Of a stretch of DNA of 64,000 bases, positions 19,131 to 26,103 are shown piece after piece. Position numbers and translations under genes: made by a program. The stretch comes from Hydrogenovibrio marinus (GTDB lineage Bacteria > Pseudomonadota > Gammaproteobacteria > Thiomicrospirales > Thiomicrospiraceae): assembly GCF_013340845.1 (NCBI RefSeq), contig NZ_AP020335.1:1426001-1490000 (forward strand), in the 5' to 3' direction. Below the pieces are notes generated by a model. That model was not told the DNA's origin, ran no database searches, and was given only the letters and a program-made list of their open reading frames with translations. How positions within the stretch are numbered: the stretch's first letter is position 1; every line of letters starts with the position of its first letter.

Positions 19131-19162
19131 AAACCCGCCTGATAATCTTATCGGGCGGGTTT
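19131..19162 (-). terminator. Terminator between the rhodanese pseudogene and marC
   Basis: ACCCGCCTGATAA (19133-19145) pairs with TTATCGGGCGGGT (19148-19160), with one wobble and A/T runs at both ends. It can terminate leftward transcription from the rhodanese pseudogene (T-run 19124-19133 on the minus strand). Confidence 0.85.
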
Positions 19163-19196
19163 TGTCAGAGGTTTAAAACGCTTGTTGGGTAAAGGC

Positions 19197-19607
19197 TTAA
19201 TCAATACGACAAGGCTCTTTCAATGTTACCGTCACCCCTTCGTCAGAAGGAATAACCATAGGGTAACCTGCTGCTTGCCAGCCGCCCATACCAGCAACCA
19301 AGTTGTGACATTACTGAAACCCATTTCATTCAGGGTTTTGGTTGCCAATGCTGCGCGCCCACCAGACAAACACACGACCAATCAAGCATTATCACGTGCA
19401 TCACGCAAAGCAGGATAGCACCCGGGTAGTTTAAATCGGCAGCAGGTTCCAAGACCCCTCTCGGCACATTGATAGCGCCTTGAATCGCGCCTGCTAGGTA
19501 TTCGCCTGGCTCACGAACATCCCAAACTTACCCTTTTCCACCAAAGCGTGACCTTCTTCCACAGGCACTTCCTTAATCTGCTGTTTGGCTTCTTCAATAT
19601 AATCCAT
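19197..19607 (-). pseudogene. Rhodanese-like protein, multiply frameshifted
   Basis: Reading leftward from the ATG at 19607, with a GGAGGAAA-type ribosome site, the frame gives MDYIEEAKQQIKEVPVEEGH and then stops after a frameshift. The next frame carries WDVREPGEYLAGAIQGAINV, typical of a rhodanese domain. After another lesion, VVCLSGGRAALATKTLNEMG holds the active-site Cys loop. The last frame ends at TAA 19197-19199. At least three lesions are needed to restore about 135 residues. The ribosome site and terminator are still intact, so decay is recent. Confidence 0.85.
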
Positions 19608-19661
19608 TAAACCTTTCAAAAGTTTCCTCCTTTTATCGTTAATTTTTTTATTGATACTTGC

Positions 19662-19865
19662 TTAAGATTGCGTGCTTTTTAAAAGCGCCATTTGAATGCC
19701 GGTAGCCGCGCCTGCCGCTTTATTGATGAGGTTTACCGCCCATGCCGTTATTCGTTGTTTGGCAAGCTGTGCGGCGACTGTAATGGCGCTTGGCTCCGGC
19801 ACCATAATCATCATCACAGTTGTCACAAAAAGATTGAATAAAGCCCAATATCCACTTTTTGTCTT
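19662..19865 (-). pseudogene. LysE/RhtB-type exporter, N-terminal remnant
   Basis: The leftward frame ending at TAA 19662-19664 reads LFNLFVTTVMMIMVPEPSAI then TVAAQLAKQRITAWAVNLIN and KAAGAATGIQMALLK. This resembles the first TM helix and following loop of LysE/RhtB amino-acid exporters, with the hallmark PGP changed to PEP. About 60 residues remain of the usual roughly 205. No matching 5' start or downstream portion is visible, so it is a fragment. Confidence 0.6.
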
Positions 19866-19949
19866 TCAAAAAAACCGGATTCAATGCGTCCAGATGAGCC
19901 AAAAAATTAGGGCGCTAGTATAAACAATCTCCCAGTAGACGCCACGCCT

Positions 19950-20054
19950 TTATATCGCAAGCAAAGCGTGAATACGCGCTTTCAACTCAGGTAAGACTTC
20001 CTGATCAAACCAAGGATTCCGCGTGAGCCATAAGTTGTTTCTTGGGCTTGGATG
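19950..20054 (-). pseudogene. Uracil-DNA glycosylase family, C-terminal remnant
   Basis: One leftward frame reads HPSPRNNLWLTRNPWFDQEV and LPELKARIHALLAI before TAA at 19950-19952. The HPSP-R motif plus NPWF is the C-terminal signature of a uracil-DNA-glycosylase family (COG1573-like). Only about 34 residues remain, and the upstream bases give no continuation, so it is a truncated relic next to the DUF938 gene promoter. Confidence 0.65.
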
Positions 20055-20139
20055 CTTCAAACGTCATCTCGCCACACTCTCATCTTTCCTTGCCTTATTC
20101 GATATAATCAAATGAACTTAAATTCAAAAAGTCCTAGCT

Positions 20140-20754
20140 ATGTTACAACAAGACACCTATCGCAAACCATTTGCGCAGTCCAGCGAAGAGAACAAACACG
20201 TTATCCTTGAAGCGATTCGCCCATTTTTAATGCCGCGTTCAAACGTATTAGAAATCGGTAGTGGTACCGGACAGCATGCAGTGCATTTTGCCGCGGAAAT
20301 GCCTCACCTGACGTGGCAAACGTCAGATTTAATGGAATCGCATGATGGCATTAATCAGTGGATTGCGGATGCGGAACTGACTAACGTGCTTGCGCCACTT
20401 CGTTTGAATGTATCGGAAGATGCCTGGCCAAATGAGCGCTACGATGCCGTCTTCACTGCCAATAGCTTCCATATCATGGCGCACAGGAACGTAGAGGACT
20501 TCTTTGACAACATTGCATCCATACTCACTGAAAATGGCATCATCATGATTTATGGACCATTTAATTACAACGGTCAGTACACCTGTGAAAGTAACGCTCG
20601 ATTTGATGTTTGGCTAAAACAACGTAATCCGGAAAGTTGCATCAAGGATTTTGAGTGGTCTCATCAATTGGCGGAAAATGCAGGTCTAAGCTTATTGGAT
20701 GATATTGAGATGCCGCAGAACAATCGTATATTGGTCTGGCAGAATAACGTTTGA
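20140..20754 (+). CDS. DUF938 (UPF0585) SAM-dependent methyltransferase-like protein
   Basis: A 204-residue protein with the start KPFAQSSEENKHVILEAIRP and the SAM-binding motif VLEIGSGTGQHAVHFAAEMP, both family signatures, then FTANSFHIMAH and the C-terminal QNNRILVW. No substrate is known. It is followed directly by a strong terminator. Confidence 0.9.
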   Translation: MLQQDTYRKPFAQSSEENKHVILEAIRPFLMPRSNVLEIGSGTGQHAVHFAAEMPHLTWQTSDLMESHDGINQWIADAELTNVLAPLRLNVSEDAWPNERYDAVFTANSFHIMAHRNVEDFFDNIASILTENGIIMIYGPFNYNGQYTCESNARFDVWLKQRNPESCIKDFEWSHQLAENAGLSLLDDIEMPQNNRILVWQNNV

Positions 20755-20760
20755 AAAACA

Positions 20761-20783
20761 AAAGCCACTTTTACAGTGGCTTT
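20761..20783. terminator. Bidirectional terminator between DUF938 gene and dps
   Basis: AAAGCCACT and AGTGGCTTT form a 9-bp stem around TTTAC, with a T-run on the + strand and an A-run on the other side, between convergent genes. Confidence 0.88.
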
Positions 20784-20811
20784 TTCTAGTGATCGGCAAG
20801 TTGAAACCAAA

Positions 20812-21261
20812 TTAGACGTATTTTGCCTCGCCTTTGGTTGCCAATAGCATCCACTCTTCTTTTTCCAATACTTCCAATTGGTCATCGGCCAATGCCGCAG
20901 TGGTACGGTCGCCTTCGTCATCGGCTGTTTCCGCAAGCGTTCTATAACTATCAATCAAATGCTTCAGCATCTTTTCAACATACGCCAATACTGCTTTTTC
21001 ATCAAAAACCTTATCGCTCAATGGTGCTAATGTCGAAGCGACTTTCAACTCATCTATGCTCAAAAGCGGCATTGCACCCTTTTGCAGTAAACGCTCTGCA
21101 GCATCATCATACATTTCAGACATGCGTTCATAGTAGCCTTCAGTCATTTCGTGCATAGCCTTGAAACGAGGTCCTTGCACCAACCAATGAATTTGGTGAA
21201 GCTGAAGATAGTAAGTGTGGGCATTTGCTTGAATGGTTTTGAGTTGCGTGATAACTGACAT
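20812..21261 (-). CDS. dps: Dps family ferritin-like DNA-protection protein
   Basis: A 149-residue miniferritin that oxidises and stores iron and protects DNA from peroxide, normally as a dodecamer. The ferroxidase pattern is recognisable as LHQIHWLVQGPRFKAMHEMT followed by EMYDDAAERLLQKG, with the two His and the Asp/Glu ligands. The start is the ATG at 21261 because AGGAG lies 7 bases upstream; longer in-frame starts lack a ribosome site. A palindrome at 21294-21310 in its promoter region is a candidate regulator site. Confidence 0.92.
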   Translation of the reverse strand: MSVITQLKTIQANAHTYYLQLHQIHWLVQGPRFKAMHEMTEGYYERMSEMYDDAAERLLQKGAMPLLSIDELKVASTLAPLSDKVFDEKAVLAYVEKMLKHLIDSYRTLAETADDEGDRTTAALADDQLEVLEKEEWMLLATKGEAKYV

Positions 21262-21293
21262 GGTGTTTCTCCTGATGTTTTTTGAACAAACAA

Positions 21294-21310
21294 ATAAGAA
21301 CAATTCTTAT
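21294..21310. promoter_or_regulatory. Palindromic operator candidate upstream of dps
   Basis: ATAAGAA-CAA-TTCTTAT is a perfect 7-bp dyad 33 bp upstream of the dps start codon. The position fits a repressor or activator site for an oxidative-stress or iron regulator; the sequence is not a clear Fur or OxyR consensus, so the protein is unknown. Confidence 0.45.
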
Positions 21311-21444
21311 GTTGGCAAAAAATCACCCCAATAGCAAGGAAGGATCATGTACGGAGAACGAATATTTATTAATCATCTCAATAGTTTATTTCTATTGATA
21401 AAAAAAAGGGGGGATCGCCGATTCTTCCTGAATACAGCATTTCC

Positions 21445-21493
21445 CCCCAACCTGGTGGATTTTTCAGTTTTTCAAAACAGAAAAATCTACAGG
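21445..21493. repeat. Dispersed repeat with partial inverted partner
   Basis: CCCCAACCTGGTGGATTTTT (21445-21464) faces the imperfect partner AAAAATCTACAGG (21481-21493), with a short spacer. It begins 4 bp after the stop of the small basic gene at 21497 and could form a leaky hairpin in its mRNA. Confidence 0.85.
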
Positions 21494-21496
21494 AAC

Positions 21497-21754
21497 TTAG
21501 TCAGGCCAAACGCGTTGGTTTGATCCCATAGGCTTAATAGTTTCAGACTCCTGCTCTGTCTTTGGTGCTGGCTTCGCAGCTGGCTTTGCGCTAGCTGTCT
21601 TAGCTGGCGCTCTTCGAGTGGTTGTCGTTGCTTTCGGAGCCGCAGTTGTTGTGGCCTTCTTTTCTTCCTCTGCCACTTTGTTTTCGGTTTGCGCCGTCTT
21701 CGCTCGGCGTACGCTGTTGGTTAGTTTTGATCCTGCTGTTTGTGTATTACTCAT
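21497..21754 (-). CDS. Small disordered basic protein, candidate McdB-like ParA partner
   Basis: An 85-residue, low-complexity protein rich in Ala, Lys and Thr (TTTAAPKATTTTRRAPAKTA region) with a polar N-terminus MSNTQTAGSKLTNSVRRAKT and an aromatic end SNQRVWPD. Its ATG overlaps the ParA stop (ATGA), so the two are made together. Alpha-carboxysome McdB proteins are small, disordered, encoded right after a ParA-type McdA and, as I recall, carry an invariant C-terminal Trp; the Trp third from the end fits. Alternatives are another ParA adaptor or a histone-H1-like protein. Confidence 0.6.
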   Translation of the reverse strand: MSNTQTAGSKLTNSVRRAKTAQTENKVAEEEKKATTTAAPKATTTTRRAPAKTASAKPAAKPAPKTEQESETIKPMGSNQRVWPD

Positions 21755-22383
21755 AATACCTCCTCAATAATTTCATCGACTTCTTTGGCTGCCGCTGCAC
21801 CTGTCTTACCGACACAGTAGACACTCGCGCCATCCACTGCCGCATTACGATAAATCGCTCTGCGACGAATACCGCCTTTCAATGCTGGAATATCAAACTC
21901 TCCCAGTGCTTGCTTCATCGCATTCGACAATGCACTACGTGGTTCCAACTGATTGACCACGATAAACGGCTTCAACGCACGGTTTTGCATCTTAGCTTGC
22001 TCAATAGCTTCAACCAAACGGATACTCGCCCATAAGTCCACTGGTGATGGCAATACCGGTATCAAAATCACATCCGATACTTTCATTGCCATTTGCATCA
22101 CGCCTGTTTCAAGTGTTGGCGGGCAATCAATGACCACAAAGTCATAATCCTGTGCGAAACGTTTTACTTCAGTCGCCAAATTACCGCCAACTCGAATCAC
22201 CGAGACCGGAAATAATCTGTCTTCCGGTGCCAGGCTGCTCCATTGTCCCGCTGAACCTTGTGGATCGGCATCAATAACTAGGGCTCTTCCGCGTTTGGCC
22301 AGACCTGCGGCAAAGTTCATACTCAAGGTGGTTTTGCCAGTTCCCCCTTTTTGGTTGGCGATCGAAAAAATACGTGCTGGCAT
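21751..22383 (-). CDS. ParA/MinD-family ATPase, candidate McdA
   Basis: A 210-residue ATPase with deviant Walker A NQKGGTGKTTLSMNFAAGLA at the N-terminus, Walker A' region VIDADPQGSAGQWS and Walker B DYDFVVIDCPPTLETGV, ending shortly after IPALKGGIRRRAIYRNAAVDG. It has no N-terminal HTH and no ParB or parS nearby, so it is not a chromosome partitioner. Such orphan ParAs position cargos such as carboxysomes, chemoreceptor arrays or flagella by ATP-dependent nucleoid binding. Co-translation with the disordered protein supports an McdAB-like pair. Confidence 0.85.
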   Translation of the reverse strand: MPARIFSIANQKGGTGKTTLSMNFAAGLAKRGRALVIDADPQGSAGQWSSLAPEDRLFPVSVIRVGGNLATEVKRFAQDYDFVVIDCPPTLETGVMQMAMKVSDVILIPVLPSPVDLWASIRLVEAIEQAKMQNRALKPFIVVNQLEPRSALSNAMKQALGEFDIPALKGGIRRRAIYRNAAVDGASVYCVGKTGAAAAKEVDEIIEEVL

Positions 22384-22571
22384 TCAGGCTTCCAAGTTTA
22401 AGTTTGCTAGCCAGCAGCACTGCTGGTTTGCAAGAATAATGATTAACTGCGATCTATTATATTTTTACGGATGATTCACAATCAGAGTTTTATCCTATGG
22501 ACAACTCGCAACCCATAGACGTTGTGAATGGATTAAAAACGGTGAATGAAAATGGGCGGGCACAAACAAAA

Positions 22572-22591
22572 AAGCCCGCAAATGCGGGCTT
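22572..22591 (-). terminator. Terminator after ybiT
   Basis: AAGCCCGC and GCGGGCTT form an 8-bp stem with a 4-base loop and a T-run on the minus strand, 22 bp after the ybiT stop. Confidence 0.9.
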
Positions 22592-22613
22592 CTGAAAAAC
22601 GTTTGAATAGGAA

Positions 22614-24215
22614 TCAAGCATCAAGAGTTTGAAGATATGACTCGTAATCCCCACGGTAGTCTTCAATACCTTTTTCCGTCATCACCAAAACACGTGTTGC
22701 AATCGAAGATACGAACTCGCGGTCATGGGAAACGAAGATAACCGTCCCAGGATAGTTTTCCAATGCGATGTTCAACGACTCGATTGATTCCATATCCAAG
22801 TGGTTGGTCGGTTCATCCATAATCAACACATTGGGTTTTTGCAGCATCAGCTTACCGAACAGCATTCTGCCCTGCTCTCCCCCGGAAAGCACTTTGACAG
22901 ACTTGTCGATTTCTTTTTGCGAGAACAACAAGCGCCCCAAAATGCCGCGAATGGCTTGCTCGTCATCACCCGGTTGTTTCCACTGGCTCATCCAATCCAG
23001 AAGACTCAAGTCTTCAGCAAAATCCGAAGCATGATCCTGAGCGTAATAACCGATCTTAACGTTTTCAGACCACTTCACTTCACCGGATGTCAGCTCAGTA
23101 TCCCCAACCAAACATTTCAAGAAGGTTGTTTTACCGATACCGTTACCCCCGATAATCGCAAGACGCTCTTCCACTTCCAACATCATACTGAAGTCTTTAA
23201 TCACTTCATTGTCGCCATCATCGTCATGATAGGTTTTGCTTAGGTGTTCAATTTCCAACGCCAAACGGAAAAGCTTCTTGTCTTGTTCAAAACGAATGAA
23301 CGGGTTCACACGGCTAGAAGGCTTGACCTCCTCTAACTCAATCTTATCAATCAGTTTAGCGCGTGACGTCGCTTGCTTGGCCTTTGAAGCATTAGCAGAG
23401 AAACGACTCACGAAGGTTTTCAATTCATTGATTTGCGCTTGTTTCTTAGCATTGTCAGACAACAGACGATCGCGCGCTTGCGTAGCCGCCACCATGTACT
23501 CGTCATAGTTACCAGGGTAAACGCGCAGCTCACCATAATCCAAATCGGCCATGTGCGTACAAACACTGTTCAAAAAGTGTCTATCATGCGAGATGATGAT
23601 CATCGTACTTTTACGTTCGTTCAGTACGTTTTCCAACCAACGGATGGTATCAATGTCCAAGTTGTTCGTCGGTTCGTCCAGTAACAGAATATCTGGGTCA
23701 GCAAACAACGCCTGTGCCAGCAACACACGCAGCTTCCAACCCGGTGCAACTTCGCTCATCGGCCCGAAGTGTTGGTCAACCGGAATCCCCACGCCCAACA
23801 ACAATTCGCCCGCACGAGATTCAGCAGTGTAACCGTCCATCTCAGCAAATTTCACTTCCAAATCTGCGACCTTCATACCGTCTTCTTCAGTCATTTCCGG
23901 CAGACTGTAGATGCGATCACGTTCTTGCTTCACTTCCCACAATTCAGGGTCGCCCATAATCACGGTATCGACCACTGAGAATTCTTCATAGGCGAACTGA
24001 TCCTGTTTCAGTTTCCCCAGACGCTCATCTGGATCAAGGCTCACATTACCAGCAGTAGGCTCCAAGTCGCCCCCAAGGATTTTCATTAGGGTAGACTTAC
24101 CGCAACCATTTGCCCCAATCAAACCATAGCGATTACCATCGCCGAACTTGACTGAGATATCTTCAAAAAGCGGTTTTTCACCAAATTGCATCGTAATGTT
24201 TGCGGTCGATAACAC
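22614..24215 (-). CDS. ybiT: ABC-F family ATPase, YbiT type
   Basis: A 533-residue cytoplasmic protein with two ABC domains and no membrane part. Walker A motifs are [14 protein letters not shown] (about 34) and [14 protein letters not shown] (about 355). Signatures include [19 protein letters not shown] and [19 protein letters not shown]. The helical linker between the domains (about 245-310) holds [21 protein letters not shown], which contacts the ribosome in ABC-F proteins. YbiT relatives act on translating ribosomes; the exact role is unsettled. Confidence 0.93.
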   Translation of the reverse strand: MLSTANITMQFGEKPLFEDISVKFGDGNRYGLIGANGCGKSTLMKILGGDLEPTAGNVSLDPDERLGKLKQDQFAYEEFSVVDTVIMGDPELWEVKQERDRIYSLPEMTEEDGMKVADLEVKFAEMDGYTAESRAGELLLGVGIPVDQHFGPMSEVAPGWKLRVLLAQALFADPDILLLDEPTNNLDIDTIRWLENVLNERKSTMIIISHDRHFLNSVCTHMADLDYGELRVYPGNYDEYMVAATQARDRLLSDNAKKQAQINELKTFVSRFSANASKAKQATSRAKLIDKIELEEVKPSSRVNPFIRFEQDKKLFRLALEIEHLSKTYHDDDGDNEVIKDFSMMLEVEERLAIIGGNGIGKTTFLKCLVGDTELTSGEVKWSENVKIGYYAQDHASDFAEDLSLLDWMSQWKQPGDDEQAIRGILGRLLFSQKEIDKSVKVLSGGEQGRMLFGKLMLQKPNVLIMDEPTNHLDMESIESLNIALENYPGTVIFVSHDREFVSSIATRVLVMTEKGIEDYRGDYESYLQTLDA

Positions 24216-24365
24216 CTTAAAAAATCCTTATTTAACTGACGGGTCGAATGAACTTAACTGACTGAATTTCTAACAAATAAAATGAATGCGGTATTCTGAC
24301 ATAACTCGAAGGAAATTTGGGGCGAATACGCTAGTTTTTCCTCTAGTTTTTTTACAGACTAAACA

Positions 24366-24384
24366 CCCCAACCTGGTAGATTTT
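24366..24384 (+). repeat. Dispersed 19-bp repeat, exact consensus
   Basis: CCCCAACCTGGTAGATTTT between the ybiT start and the fklB terminator, on the + strand. Confidence 0.92.
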
Positions 24385-24432
24385 GCATGACTTGAATCTA
24401 TTTTGCCAAGCCTGATGTTCAGCAAAAATACA

Positions 24433-24454
24433 AAAGCCCGCTATTGCGGGCTTT
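24433..24454 (-). terminator. Terminator after the FKBP isomerase gene
   Basis: AAAGCCCGC and GCGGGCTTT, a 9-bp stem with loop TATT and a T-rich run on the minus strand, 25 bp after the stop codon. Confidence 0.9.
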
Positions 24455-24479
24455 AACTGAGTACAGAGCAAACGTTTAC

Positions 24480-25094
24480 TTAAGAAGCAATACCCAGCAA
24501 CTCAACTTCAAAAACCAAAGTTTGGTAAGGCCCGATTGCGCCACTAGAACCTTGCTCACCATACGCCAAATCGTAAGGGATTGTCAGACGCCATTTTGAA
24601 CCCACTGGCATCAATTGCAATGCTTCTGTCCAACCGGCAATCACGCGATTCACAGGGAACTCCGCTGGTTGACCACGCTCTACCGAGCTGTCGAAAACCG
24701 TACCGTCAACCAACGTGCCGTGGTAGTGAGTGGAAACCACAGAATCCGCCTTAGGTTTTTCGCCATTGCCTTCAACTAGAATCTCATATTGAAGACCGGA
24801 TTCCAGTACCACGACATTGTCTTTTTTAGCGTTTTCCATCAAGAAGGCTTCCCCTTCTGCTGCAGCTTCTTTCGCTTTCTCAGCTTGCTTTGCCATCATC
24901 ACATCATTGATTTCCTGGAAAGCATCTTGCATAGCCGCTTGGTCGATTGGGCTTGCTTTACCGCTAAGCGTATCAATCAAACCTTGCGCCATTGCTTCGG
25001 CATTCAAACCATCAAACGGATCTGCCACCAACTGGTCGCCAAACTGACGCCCTAATGTATAACTCACAATATCTGCAGAAGAAGTATAAGACAT
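24480..25094 (-). CDS. FKBP-type peptidyl-prolyl isomerase (FklB/FkpA-like)
   Basis: A 204-residue isomerase. An N-terminal helical dimerisation domain (about 1-85: SYTLGRQFGDQLV and MAQGLIDTLSGK) is joined by a charged helix to the FKBP domain (about 95-204), with DSVVSTHYHGTLVDGTVFDS, GWTEALQLMPVGSKWRLTIP and LAYGEQG. No signal peptide is visible, which favours a cytoplasmic FklB-like protein over periplasmic FkpA. The ATG at 25094 is preferred; a TTG five codons upstream is the alternative. Confidence 0.9.
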   Translation of the reverse strand: MSYTSSADIVSYTLGRQFGDQLVADPFDGLNAEAMAQGLIDTLSGKASPIDQAAMQDAFQEINDVMMAKQAEKAKEAAAEGEAFLMENAKKDNVVVLESGLQYEILVEGNGEKPKADSVVSTHYHGTLVDGTVFDSSVERGQPAEFPVNRVIAGWTEALQLMPVGSKWRLTIPYDLAYGEQGSSGAIGPYQTLVFEVELLGIAS

Positions 25095-25184
25095 AATTTC
25101 ACTACTCAATCAATTCAAAAGAGGCGTAGCTTAACATAGTTTTACCGACTTTTTTCGGGTTTGGTCCACTCAAATAAAGGCATA

Positions 25185-25220
25185 AAAAACCGCCAGGTTG
25201 GGGGGGCGCATGGCGGTTTT
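25185..25220 (-). terminator. Terminator overlapping a divergent reverse copy of the dispersed repeat
   Basis: AAAAACCGCCAGGTTGGGG (25185-25203) is a reverse-oriented repeat copy with three changes. AAAACCGCCA (25186-25195) pairs with TGGCGGTTTT (25211-25220), so the changed bases are the ones that complete a hairpin. It lies 28 bp after the stop of the dUTPase gene. Confidence 0.8.
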
Positions 25221-25248
25221 ATTTAAAGCTTTAATTCGCTATAAGGTG

Positions 25249-25938
25249 CTAAGCAAGCTGGGAATAGGTTTCCTTCAAACTGATATAAAGTTCATCACCG
25301 GAAAAGATCGTCATGCGCTCGATAATCTCGAACATCACTACGTTGTCTTCTTTACCATCCCACACTTTGACATAAGTGCCTTCTTTGTAGCCATGGTCTT
25401 GGCGAAATTTATTTAAAACATTCTTCGCCATATAGATTTGGTACAACTGATCAAACTCAAGCTCGGCAACCTGGCAAGACCTGAAGAATGTCACTGTGAG
25501 TGCCGACAGGTAGCTGTCTGTCACTTGTGTTTTAATCAGCGCTTTTGCCATCATCGCTTCATGAACCTGTACTTGGATAATAACAGACAAATCTTTTAGC
25601 TTTTCGTCATCGCTGGATTCATAAGCTTTGTTCAGGATATCTGCCGCGTCATCCTTACTGAAGTTTTCCAACGCCAAACTCAGTAGAAAATGCCAGATAT
25701 CCACCAACTCGACACGGACATTTTCCCTATCGGTTGTCGCATCAACACTCTTCCAGTGTTTCCATGGGTAACTGTCTATCAGCTCAGCGGTTTCCATCAC
25801 TATGCAGCGTCGCCAATCAATCACTTTACCTAGTGCCGTCTTACCACTACGCCAGTTTGCACCGTTTGTCATTTCATTCAATGCAGCTTGCATTGAAAGC
25901 ATTTCATTAATCGCATTGGCTGATTTTGAGTTAGACAT
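25249..25938 (-). CDS. All-alpha dUTP diphosphatase (dUTPase_2, MazG-like)
   Basis: A 229-residue enzyme that hydrolyses dUTP to dUMP. The family fingerprint is MLSMQAALNEMTNGANWRSG, WRRCIVMETAELIDSYPWKHWK (E-x-x-E half-site) and VELVDIWHFLLSLAL (E-x-x-D half-site), which bind Mg2+. No trimeric beta-type dut is seen in this window, and this dimeric type can supply the function alone. It faces the hydrogenase gene divergently. Confidence 0.9.
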   Translation of the reverse strand: MSNSKSANAINEMLSMQAALNEMTNGANWRSGKTALGKVIDWRRCIVMETAELIDSYPWKHWKSVDATTDRENVRVELVDIWHFLLSLALENFSKDDAADILNKAYESSDDEKLKDLSVIIQVQVHEAMMAKALIKTQVTDSYLSALTVTFFRSCQVAELEFDQLYQIYMAKNVLNKFRQDHGYKEGTYVKVWDGKEDNVVMFEIIERMTIFSGDELYISLKETYSQLA

Positions 25939-26103
25939 AAAATTCCATTTACTTAAATTAAAATCGTAAAGAGATAATACCAGTTCAAATTTATTTTCAA
26001 CACTGTTTCATCCCCTAAAATTCTTTCTAATTTACATTGAATTATGTGATACTCAACAAAGAGTGAGTCACTACTGTGCCTTGGACATCATCAGGAGGAG
26101 CAT

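Noticed and set aside
19696-19923. Rightward 75-codon ORF in the graveyard
   Set aside because: It is the antisense of the LysE-like remnant and has no ribosome site.
21751-22383. Chromosome or plasmid partition ParA
   Set aside because: No ParB, no parS-like sites, no N-terminal HTH, and the overlapping partner is a disordered small protein.
26040-26060. FNR site upstream of the hydrogenase gene
   Set aside because: TTGA and TCAA halves are present but 12 bases apart instead of the needed spacing of TTGAT-N4-ATCAA.
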